From: Candidatus Omnitrophica bacterium CG08_land_8_20_14_0_20_41_16
Lineage (GTDB): Bacteria > Omnitrophota > Gorgyraeia > Gygaellales > Profunditerraquicolaceae
Assembly (NCBI GenBank): GCA_002774445.1
Contig: PEYI01000029.1
Location: forward strand, 1-55,229
Length of the DNA stretch: 55,229 nt
Direction of reading: 5' to 3'
Below, one piece after another: positions 42,192-49,027 of this stretch. Under the pieces are notes generated by a model, which worked only from the letters and a program-made list of their open reading frames with translations, did not search any database and was not told where the DNA came from. Position numbers and translations under genes: made by a program. Position 1 is the first letter of the stretch, and each line of letters opens with the position of its first letter.

Positions 42192-43652
42192 ATGAAGATT
42201 TTATTTGTTATGCCAAAAGTCGGTGCTTGGGCAACGCATGGGATACATCGTTCTCCAAATCAGTTATATGCGCATTGGGCAGCCTATATTCGGGAGAGAG
42301 GTTATACAGATGTGGCGGTAATTGACGGAAAAGCTGATCAGATACCTATGGAGCAACTGGTTGAACAGGTGAAGCTTAAAGCACCTGATATTGTGGTAAT
42401 GGGTGAGCAGTTACACGGTTATGGCGGATACGGGGTTTTACGACATTTTAAAGATGCTGCCATTGGGATTAAAAAAGCGCTGCCTAAGACAAAAATAATT
42501 CTCGGTGGGTTATGGTATTCGGCAATGCCTGTGCCTACATTAGAGGAGAATCCTGCAGTTGACTTTGTGGTTATGGGTGAAGAGGAATCTTTTGGAGATT
42601 TAATCGAAGCAATAGATAAAAACAAGCCCCTTAAAGATGTGGCTGGCGTTACTTCCCGTGTCGATGGGCAGATTGTTATGGGGCCGCATAAGCCGCTGAT
42701 GCAAGATTTAGATAAACTCCCTTTACCGGCTTATGATTTGTTCCCGATGGATAAATATGTAGGTCATACTTATTGGAAACCATTTGTAGATATGGTTACC
42801 TCCAGAGGTTGCCCTTCGGCGTGCACCTTTTGTTATGAGTGGGACCAGTTTGACCCACGCTCTCCTTCAGATTTCTTAAAATGGCGGGCTAAATCTCCGG
42901 AAAGAGTTATGGAAGAGTTGAATCTTTTGCATAAAAAATACGGGGTTAAAGTCGTGGTTATTCAGGATGACAATTTTAATGTCGACCCTAAAAGAGTGCA
43001 GAAGTTCTGCAAACTTAAAAAGGCGTCGAATAATCCGATTAAATGGGTATCTTTAGGACGCGCGATTGACTGGGTTAATTGTGAATCAATCCTGCCGCTG
43101 ATGAAGGAGAATGGTTTATTCATGGGTGTTTTTGGCATTGAGGTTACAACTCAGTCAGAGCTTAAGAAAATCGCTAAAGGCATCACTATTGATCAGATTA
43201 AGAGAACCATAGAGATCTTGCGCAAAAATGATATCGCGATTGTCGCGGATATTATGATGGGTTTTGATTATGACACTGAAGAGATTATCAAGCAGCGTTT
43301 TGAGTTTACTGATCAGGTTGATCCGGATATTTTGTGGGTGGGCTATGTTACTCCTGCCCCGAATTCGCCGATGTGGAGAATTGCTTTAAAGAAAAACTGG
43401 ATTGATCCTAAGAAGGTAGATTTTAGCCAATGGGATTTTCTCCACCCGGTAATCCCTACGGATCATCTTACTACGGAAGATCTCGGTCGGCTTGGCTCAT
43501 GGTGTATGCGCGAATTTTTCTCTAAACCCGGGAGAATCAACCGGATTATGGAGAGCAACTTTGACCCGTTAGCCAAACTTTGCTTTAAGGATGTTATGGA
43601 TGGTATCAATAAATGGGAAGCAGCCGCAACTAAAGGTGAAGTACAAATCTAG
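42192..43652 (+). CDS. B12-binding-type radical SAM enzyme (BchE-like class)
   Basis: The 486-residue protein from ATG 42192 has an ideal AGGAGG site. Residues 1-170 form a cobalamin-binding-type Rossmann domain (MKILFVMPKVGAWATHG, KIILGGLWYSAMP, FVVMGEEESFGDLIEAI). The radical SAM core has CX3CX2C Cys207, Cys211, Cys214 (RGCPSACTFCYEW). Members of this class perform methylations, ring contractions or the BchE oxidative cyclisation. The neighbours suggest tailoring of the polyketide. The substrate is not predictable. The TAG stop lies in a GGGACTGTCCC repeat. Confidence 0.88.
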   Translation: MKILFVMPKVGAWATHGIHRSPNQLYAHWAAYIRERGYTDVAVIDGKADQIPMEQLVEQVKLKAPDIVVMGEQLHGYGGYGVLRHFKDAAIGIKKALPKTKIILGGLWYSAMPVPTLEENPAVDFVVMGEEESFGDLIEAIDKNKPLKDVAGVTSRVDGQIVMGPHKPLMQDLDKLPLPAYDLFPMDKYVGHTYWKPFVDMVTSRGCPSACTFCYEWDQFDPRSPSDFLKWRAKSPERVMEELNLLHKKYGVKVVVIQDDNFNVDPKRVQKFCKLKKASNNPIKWVSLGRAIDWVNCESILPLMKENGLFMGVFGIEVTTQSELKKIAKGITIDQIKRTIEILRKNDIAIVADIMMGFDYDTEEIIKQRFEFTDQVDPDILWVGYVTPAPNSPMWRIALKKNWIDPKKVDFSQWDFLHPVIPTDHLTTEDLGRLGSWCMREFFSKPGRINRIMESNFDPLAKLCFKDVMDGINKWEAAATKGEVQI

Positions 43653-43679
43653 GGACTGTCCCCGGAGGGGACTGTCCCT
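43651..43679. repeat. Tandem GGGACTGTCCC elements at the radical SAM stop codon
   Basis: AGGGACTGTCCCC (43651-43663) and GGGGACTGTCCCT (43667-43679), separated by three bases, pair apart from the central base. The first overlaps the stop codon. A further copy is at 48237-48249. Confidence 0.8.
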
Positions 43680-43696
43680 AAAATAGGGAGGTTGCT

Positions 43697-43933
43697 ATGG
43701 AGGTAAAGACTAAGATCAAAGAAGTGTTAGTCAATTTATTAAAGGTAAAACTTGATGAATTAAAGGATGAGTTGTCTTTGCAGGATTCAATCGGCGTAGA
43801 TTCAACCGAAATGGTAGAGTTGGTTATCGCGCTTGAGAAGGCTTTTAACGTTAAGCTTTTCCCGAAAGAGGTTACCAAATTTTCTGCTATTAACGATATT
43901 GAGAAAGTTATTAATTCTAAATCCGGAAAATAA
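43697..43933 (+). CDS. Acyl carrier protein
   Basis: A 78-residue four-helix ACP. The phosphopantetheine site is Ser in IGVDSTEMVELVIALEKAF (usual DSL, here DST), with the typical acidic helix 2. It is preceded by a GGGAGG site and overlaps the next start (TAATG). Within the cluster it is the natural carrier for the KS-alpha/CLF pair. No phosphopantetheinyl transferase or malonyl transferase is in the window, so these may be shared with fatty-acid synthesis. Confidence 0.92.
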   Translation: MEVKTKIKEVLVNLLKVKLDELKDELSLQDSIGVDSTEMVELVIALEKAFNVKLFPKEVTKFSAINDIEKVINSKSGK

Positions 43934-44736
43934 TGAGAATTATTGATTTAAGTTTGCCAATTGACGAGAAGGCCTTTGAGGTGCATAAGGTTGATATCGA
44001 GCGCGTAACTCACAAGGCCGGTATTGATAAATTTAATCGGATAATAATGGGTAAGACGTTATCAGGTAAGTTAAGCTACCTTTTGGGTAAACGCATACTT
44101 AGGCCTTGTGATGTCCCGGACGGTGAATTCTTATCGCTGGAAATAGTGCATTCGCCTGTCCATGTCGGAACCCACCTGGATTATTCTTTTCATTACGGTT
44201 CTAAGTCAGAAGGCAGGGCTGCAAAAACCGCCGATGAAATCCCGCTTGAATATTGCTATCAGTATGGAGTGCGCTTGGATTTAAGGCATAAAAAACCAGC
44301 AGAGGCGATAACTGCCGCAGATATGGAAGCGGCATTAAAAAGGATTAATTATAATCTGAAGCCGCTGGATATTGTATTACTCTGGACAGGCGCGGATAAA
44401 TTTTACGGGAGGCCCGAATATTTTACTGATTATCCGGGCGTAGATACTTCGGCGATAGATTACCTTTTAGATTGCGGGATCAAGGTTTTCGGCACCGATA
44501 CCATGGGTATAGATCGGCCGTATAAATTTATGCTCAAAGAATTCTTAGATTCCAAAGATCCTCGTAAATTCTATCCAGCGCATTTTTACGGCAGAAAGCG
44601 TGAGTTTATTCACATCGAGAGGCTTGGCAGGTTGGAAAATTTGCCTGCTGCAGCCGGCTTTAAAATTATTTGTTTTCCGGTACGCATTAGGCAGACCGGC
44701 GCCGCCTGGTCGAGAGTGGTTGCTCTTTTAGATTAA
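43933..44736 (+). CDS. Cyclase-family (PF04199, kynurenine-formamidase-like) metal-dependent protein
   Basis: The 267-residue protein has the metal motif HxGTHxDxxxH (His77, His81, Asp83, His87; PVHVGTHLDYSFH). PF04199 includes kynurenine formamidases and the putative cyclases of several polyketide clusters. It overlaps the ACP stop (TAATG). A ring-closing or hydrolytic role on the polyketide is inferred from context. The last 16 bases of the gene reappear inverted at 44817-44832. Confidence 0.85.
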   Translation: MRIIDLSLPIDEKAFEVHKVDIERVTHKAGIDKFNRIIMGKTLSGKLSYLLGKRILRPCDVPDGEFLSLEIVHSPVHVGTHLDYSFHYGSKSEGRAAKTADEIPLEYCYQYGVRLDLRHKKPAEAITAADMEAALKRINYNLKPLDIVLLWTGADKFYGRPEYFTDYPGVDTSAIDYLLDCGIKVFGTDTMGIDRPYKFMLKEFLDSKDPRKFYPAHFYGRKREFIHIERLGRLENLPAAAGFKIICFPVRIRQTGAAWSRVVALLD

Positions 44737-44832
44737 CAGTTTAAGCGCTTCCTGTCACGGGGCGCTTCTTGCGCTCACGCGCTGCGAAGCATCTCCGTGC
44801 CACCCGCTTTAAGATTTTAATCTAAAAGAGCA
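44721..44832. repeat. Inverted copy of the cyclase gene end flanking a palindromic spacer
   Basis: TGCTCTTTTAGATTAA (44721-44736), the last codons and stop of the cyclase gene, recurs exactly inverted at 44817-44832. The 80 bases between contain inner pairs such as TTAAGCG/CGCTTTAA and CACGG/CCGTG. The whole can fold into one long hairpin ending just before the next ribosome site. Confidence 0.85.
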
Positions 44833-44852
44833 TAATATTTAAGGAGGGTTAG

Positions 44853-45293
44853 ATGGGACATACTTGCAATGCAATAGTAATAAACGCGCCTTATGATCTG
44901 GTTTTTGATATTTCTAATGATATACCGCGCTGGACGGAATTGTTCGGCGGTGAATATAAGAAGGCAGAGATTATAAGTAAGGAAGGCGACAAAATAACCT
45001 TTCGCCTTACTGACGACGAGGATAAATCTTGGGTATCCTGGCGGCTGCTTTTTAAGGATAAGTATTTTACTTATTCCGAAAGGCATGAGCCAAAGTTTCC
45101 GTTTAAGTATATGAAAATTATTTGGCTCTATACGCCTAAGCCTGAAGGCATTGAGCTGACCTGGATTCAGCATTTTGCAATGGACGATAAAGCTAAATTT
45201 AGCGATGAACAGGTTGAGGGTTTCATCAATAAACACTCTAAAGAAAATTTACTGGTTTTTAAGCAATTAATTGAGAAACAAGTTAAATTATAA
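44853..45293 (+). CDS. SRPBCC/START-type polyketide aromatase-cyclase-like protein
   Basis: The 146-residue protein has the hydrophobic-cavity SRPBCC fold with typical ends: INAPYDLVFDISNDIPRWTE at the N-terminus and the long C-terminal helix HSKENLLVFKQLIEKQ. The middle strand WLYTPKPEGIELTWIQHFAM resembles TcmN/WhiE aromatase-cyclases. These direct first-ring cyclisation and aromatisation of ACP-bound polyketides. A GGAGGG site precedes the ATG. A coenzyme-Q-binding or lipid-binding role is possible, but the type II cluster makes the cyclase reading much more likely. Confidence 0.85.
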   Translation: MGHTCNAIVINAPYDLVFDISNDIPRWTELFGGEYKKAEIISKEGDKITFRLTDDEDKSWVSWRLLFKDKYFTYSERHEPKFPFKYMKIIWLYTPKPEGIELTWIQHFAMDDKAKFSDEQVEGFINKHSKENLLVFKQLIEKQVKL

Positions 45294-45310
45294 AATAGGG
45301 GAGGTTTATA

Positions 45311-46087
45311 ATGAGCGAAAATTTAAAAGGTAAAGTGGCGATCGTTACTGGTGCCAGCCGCGGAATTGGTAAGGCCTTAGCCTGCACTGCGGCAAGCTTA
45401 GGGATTAATTTAACCATTGCCGCTCGCCAAGAAGGGCCCTTGAAGGAGACCGCAGATGAAATCGCCAAGAAATACAAGGTTGAGGTACTCGCGGTTCCTT
45501 GCGATGTTACAAAATTAGAGGATTTGGAAAATCTGGTGAATAAGACTAAGGGAAAGTTCGGCAAGATTGACATTTTGATTAATAACGCCGGAGTATCCTC
45601 GCAATATCCTTTTCAAGAACAGCCGATGGAGGATTTTGAGAGGTTGGCGTATACGAATTACTTAGGTTACGTGCGTTTAATCCGCCTGGTAATCAATGAT
45701 ATGATTAAAAATAAGTCGGGAGCGATTATCAATATGGTTTCAGGGTCAACGCTTTGCGATCCGCTGCCGAGAAACTTTATTGTTTATAGTTCGCTTAAAG
45801 TAGGCTTACGCGCCTTTTCCAAAGGCCTGTTCTGGGAATTGCGTGACCATGGGATTAAGGTTACCTCAATATTGCCCGGGGTAACCGATACGGACTTAAC
45901 CGGCAAATTAAAAGAGATAACCCAGGATACTTCGCGCCTGATGACTACCGAGGCAATTGAAAACGCGGTCAGATTTGCTTTAACCGTTCCGCAAAATGTC
46001 TGCCCTCTGGAGATCGCCGTGATTAACCAGCAGACGCCGTGGACTGCGCCGGTTATACCGTTTAAACAGCAGCACCCGGGGAGATAA
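45311..46087 (+). CDS. Short-chain dehydrogenase, probable polyketide ketoreductase
   Basis: The 258-residue classical SDR has NAD(P) motif TGASRGIGKA (residues 13-22), NNAG (91-94) and catalytic Ser146, Tyr159 and Lys163 (YSSLK). The TGxxxGIG and cofactor-loop residues (ARQEG) suggest NADPH. As in aromatic type II clusters it would reduce a keto group of the nascent chain. It follows the aromatase after 17 bases with a GGGGAGG site. It closes the recognisable cluster; a palindromic spacer and different genes come next. Confidence 0.9.
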   Translation: MSENLKGKVAIVTGASRGIGKALACTAASLGINLTIAARQEGPLKETADEIAKKYKVEVLAVPCDVTKLEDLENLVNKTKGKFGKIDILINNAGVSSQYPFQEQPMEDFERLAYTNYLGYVRLIRLVINDMIKNKSGAIINMVSGSTLCDPLPRNFIVYSSLKVGLRAFSKGLFWELRDHGIKVTSILPGVTDTDLTGKLKEITQDTSRLMTTEAIENAVRFALTVPQNVCPLEIAVINQQTPWTAPVIPFKQQHPGR

Positions 46088-46165
46088 CGGTAAAGGACTT
46101 AGGAAAGATCCCTCGCTTAACCACTTGAAAATTTCTACGAAATTTTCTGCGTAAGCTCGGGATAA

Positions 46166-46232
46166 ATTCGCAGACGGCCTCGCGGCCTACAACTTACGTC
46201 ACTATCGTTCCGTAAGTTGTCTGCTCATTTAA
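46166..46232. repeat. Palindromic repeat family A, copy 3 (variant)
   Basis: ACAACTTACG (46189-46198) pairs with CGTAAGTTGT (46211-46220), flanked by TTCGCAGAC and GTCTGC. Right end GTCTGCTCATTTAAAGG resembles the GCGCTCATTAA ends of copies 1 and 2. It precedes the next gene's GGAGAG site. Confidence 0.75.
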
Positions 46233-46244
46233 AGGAGAGAATAA

Positions 46245-46856
46245 ATGAAAAAGGCTTTAGTTTTTGCGGCAGTGTTGGTTTTAGGATTAGCCGGAGTTTG
46301 CCTTGCCGCGGAGAATAATTTACTGATCGATGATATGGAGAAAGCTGTGGTTGGCGGGCCGCAAGGAACAGTCGATTTTGGCGCAGGGAATGGTTCAGCG
46401 GTAGATGTATCAAATTCAAGCGATATCAAATATTCCGGAGATAGGGCGATTAAGATTTCCTTTAGCGCTATCCCCGGAGGGTATATGTATGTGGCTAAGG
46501 GCGATAAACTTGATGCCAAAAATGCCGGGTGGCAGGTAAGTCCCGCGGATATCAAGTGGGATGAATATAAGGCTATTTCTTTTTATATGTACGGCTCGGA
46601 TTCTAAGGTAAATATCGCTATTGATATAAAAGACAGCGGCAATGAAATATGGCGCTATATTATTCAGGATAATTTCAAGGGCTGGAAGCAGATAATTTGT
46701 AATTTCAGCGATTTTACTGCCCGTTCAGACTGGCAACCGGATAATGCCGAGAAAGACGCTATACTCGCTTTTCCTTTGACAAGTTTCCAATTTGAGCCTT
46801 TACCTGAATCAAAAGGCACAATTTATATCGACAAAGTGGAGTTGGTCAAGAAATGA
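46245..46856 (+). CDS. Secreted CIA30/CBM-like protein
   Basis: The 203-residue protein has a signal peptide (residues 1-21, ending GVCLAA). The mature part has the jelly-roll pattern of CIA30 or family-11-type carbohydrate-binding modules: LLIDDMEKA, then DIKYSGDRAIKISFS, AISFYMYGSDSKVNIAIDIK, GWKQIICNFSDF and the closing GTIYIDKVELV. It probably binds sugars or lipids outside the cytoplasm. A GGAGAG site precedes the ATG. It overlaps the next start by four bases. Confidence 0.75.
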   Translation: MKKALVFAAVLVLGLAGVCLAAENNLLIDDMEKAVVGGPQGTVDFGAGNGSAVDVSNSSDIKYSGDRAIKISFSAIPGGYMYVAKGDKLDAKNAGWQVSPADIKWDEYKAISFYMYGSDSKVNIAIDIKDSGNEIWRYIIQDNFKGWKQIICNFSDFTARSDWQPDNAEKDAILAFPLTSFQFEPLPESKGTIYIDKVELVKK

Positions 46857-47305
46857 TGAACCCCGTTAGAAATTTTGTTCAAATATTAGATAAGAGTGAT
46901 ATTTCTAACGGGGTGAATAAGAGGGATGTTAAGAATCTAAAGAAGCGCTATCTGATCTGGTTTTATAAGGCAGCCAAAGAAGCACTGGATAAAATTGAAC
47001 GCAAGTTTACTCAAGTTGAGATTGACCGGGTTATTCTTAAAGAATTAAAGAAAGCGGATAAGAAGGTTCCCATTGAAAACTTGGTGCAGCAATTTGAGGA
47101 TTACATAACCAAGAAAGAGCAGGATGGTTTAAGTTTAAAGTATGAAAATAAAAAGTTTAAACCGCATTATGTTTTTTTGATAAAAAAACTTGAGGCAATT
47201 GAGAAGGCCATAACCGTAGAATTAGGCAAGGATGCTTTAAAAGAGATAAAACTTCTCTACGAAATTGAGATGACCGAGCGTATATTAAGGAGCACGGAAC
47301 ATTAA
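46853..47305 (+). CDS. Small basic helical protein with N-terminal palindromic-repeat peptide
   Basis: The 150-residue protein begins with residues from the NPVRN...ISNGVN element (46860-46914), then is highly charged and helical (VKNLKKRYLIWFYKAAKEAL, then LVQQFEDYITKKEQDG). I recognise no family. It overlaps both neighbours (ATGA and TAATG), so it is co-translated with the secreted CBM-like protein and the amidohydrolase. The first 23 residues may be dispensable; translation could begin later at a site I cannot identify. Confidence 0.65.
   Translation: MMNPVRNFVQILDKSDISNGVNKRDVKNLKKRYLIWFYKAAKEALDKIERKFTQVEIDRVILKELKKADKKVPIENLVQQFEDYITKKEQDGLSLKYENKKFKPHYVFLIKKLEAIEKAITVELGKDALKEIKLLYEIEMTERILRSTEH
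46860..46914 (+). repeat. 55-bp in-frame palindromic element (NPVRN...ISNGVN family), copy 2
   Basis: Arms ACCCCGTTAGAAAT (46860-46873) and ATTTCTAACGGGGT (46901-46914) are identical to copy 1, again with a 27-base loop, read as NPVRN and ISNGVN right after the start codon. Loop sequences differ, so the two proteins differ between the arms. Confidence 0.95.
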
Positions 47306-48213
47306 TGATTATTGACGCGCATAGCCATTGGCTGCCGGAGGGAATAATCAACAATGCCCATTTTTATCATAAGGGCTGGGGCGATATTGAAGCGCAACTT
47401 AAGATGATGGATGAGGCAGGAATCGATAAGGCGGTTTTGTCATATCCGACTTCTGATGCGCATTTAAAATTGGGAAGTATCTCCGAAGTTGTGCGTATAT
47501 TTAATGATCACATTGGGAAAATTATCAAAAAATATCCGGATAGATTTATTGGTGCCGCAATTTTGCCTATAGATCATGAGCCGGATATGCTTAAAGAGTT
47601 AAAGCGTTCAACAGAAGAATTAGGTTTTAAGGCAATTTCTCTGGCCTCAAGCTATAACGGGGTTTATCTGGATGATACCAGGTTTCTTGGGATATACAAA
47701 ATTGCGCAAAACAAAAACCTTCCTATTTTTGTACATTCGCAGATTGTAAAGCCCATAGGCAGCGAACGCGTGGAAGACCCCTTGCTTACGCCGGTGATCG
47801 AGTATGTTTTTGATACTACAATATGCATAGGCAAACTTTTGATGTCGGATATTTTGCGTGATTACAAAGCAAAGTTAATTTTTGCTTATTTCGGCGGGGT
47901 AATTCCGTTTTTGGCCAATCGTTTTGACGCTACCTATCAGATGCTGCGCGGGATAAATTTTGTCAAAGACTTAAAAGGTAACCCTACGGATTATCTAAAG
48001 AATATTTATGTGGATACTAGCGGCGATAAAGGCAAGGCAAATTTTCAAGCGGCACTGGAGTTTTTAGGTTCTAAGCATATCTTATGGGGTAGTGACTGGC
48101 CGGCAAAAAAAGATATCGCAGGCAGCATTCAAGCAATCAAAGATTTAGATATATCCGCAGAAGATAAGAATAATATTTTAGGCGGTAATTTACAAGCAAT
48201 ATTAGCTCTTTAA
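47305..48213 (+). CDS. Amidohydrolase-2 family (PF04909) protein with an altered metal site
   Basis: The 302-residue TIM-barrel protein of the amidohydrolase-2/decarboxylase family has the HxH motif DAHSHW (His6, His8), His144 (PIFVHSQ) and Asp264 (WGSDWPAK). The usual second-metal His of the HxGG strand is replaced: IFAYFGG has Tyr195. Family members include decarboxylases and hydrolases of aromatic acids. Activity may be changed or lost. It follows the polyketide-type cluster with only the CBM-like and unknown genes between, so a link to an aromatic product is possible but not shown. Confidence 0.8.
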   Translation: MIIDAHSHWLPEGIINNAHFYHKGWGDIEAQLKMMDEAGIDKAVLSYPTSDAHLKLGSISEVVRIFNDHIGKIIKKYPDRFIGAAILPIDHEPDMLKELKRSTEELGFKAISLASSYNGVYLDDTRFLGIYKIAQNKNLPIFVHSQIVKPIGSERVEDPLLTPVIEYVFDTTICIGKLLMSDILRDYKAKLIFAYFGGVIPFLANRFDATYQMLRGINFVKDLKGNPTDYLKNIYVDTSGDKGKANFQAALEFLGSKHILWGSDWPAKKDIAGSIQAIKDLDISAEDKNNILGGNLQAILAL

Positions 48214-48236
48214 GAATTTTGCGTTTGTGACGTTGC

Positions 48237-48249
48237 AGGGACTGTCCCT
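48237..48249. repeat. GGGACTGTCCC element
   Basis: AGGGACTGTCCCT, a near-palindrome, lies between the amidohydrolase and the phosphorylase gene. It matches the two units at 43651-43679. Confidence 0.65.
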
Positions 48250-48277
48250 AAGGTTTGCTATTACAAAGGAGTAATAA

Positions 48278-49027
48278 ATGCAAATGGTTAAGGATGTGCA
48301 TTTAACAGGAAAAGATTTGACCCAGATGGTGCAGTTAAGGCCGGAAGACGTGGGAAAATATGCGATTGTGCCCGGGCCAAGAGATAGGCTTGACGTTTTA
48401 TTAAAGAAATTTGAGAATCCGGTGAAGAACTTTACCTTTATGGAATATTCTATGTATACCGGGACAGTGGAAGGAATAAAGGTAACTGCGATTAATGGTG
48501 GAAGATTTTCAACCGATACCTCAATTACTACTGAGGTTATGTGTAATGCGCAAATTCAGAATATTATTCGCGTAGGCACTTGTGGTTCGTTAGACGAAAA
48601 TATCAAAATTGGCGATTTGTTTGTGGTTGATGAGGTTATCCGTGGCGACGGAGTTACGCCGTATTATGTAGATAAGAATTTTAAGACCATAGCTGATAAA
48701 AAAATCGCTGATACTTTATATGAAGTTGCTAAAGGCATGGGTTTAACCATTCATCGCGGGAAAGTCTGGACTACGGATGCGCTTTTACGCGAAACAAGAG
48801 AGATTGTAGAAGCCAAGCGTAAAGAAGGTGCCAAGGCAGTAGATATGGTTTCTGCGACCATGTTAACTATTGCGCAGACTTACAATATCAAGGCCGGCTC
48901 AATCTTAGCAGTAAGCGATAATGTTATTACCGGCGAGATGGGCTTTATGAATCCATTATATTATATGGCAGAGTCAAATATTTTAAAAATAGCTTTAGGA
49001 ACAGTGAAAAAGTTGGAAGGAAAATGA
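48278..49027 (+). CDS. Nucleoside phosphorylase, probably for 5'-deoxyadenosine or methylthioadenosine
   Basis: The 249-residue protein is of the PNP/UDP phosphorylase family: IVPGPRDRLDVLLKKF (phosphate loop), IIRVGTCGSL (Arg and Thr of the phosphate/ribose site), GDGVTPYYV and the Asp214 in VSDNVITGE. The ribose-binding Glu that normally follows the M-E motif is Val191 (VDMVSATM). It is the first of four genes linked by ATGA overlaps: isomerase, aldolase, aldehyde dehydrogenase. That context favours phosphorolysis of a 5'-deoxynucleoside for the DHAP shunt rather than general purine salvage. A GGAG site lies 6 bases before the ATG. Confidence 0.82.
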   Translation: MQMVKDVHLTGKDLTQMVQLRPEDVGKYAIVPGPRDRLDVLLKKFENPVKNFTFMEYSMYTGTVEGIKVTAINGGRFSTDTSITTEVMCNAQIQNIIRVGTCGSLDENIKIGDLFVVDEVIRGDGVTPYYVDKNFKTIADKKIADTLYEVAKGMGLTIHRGKVWTTDALLRETREIVEAKRKEGAKAVDMVSATMLTIAQTYNIKAGSILAVSDNVITGEMGFMNPLYYMAESNILKIALGTVKKLEGK

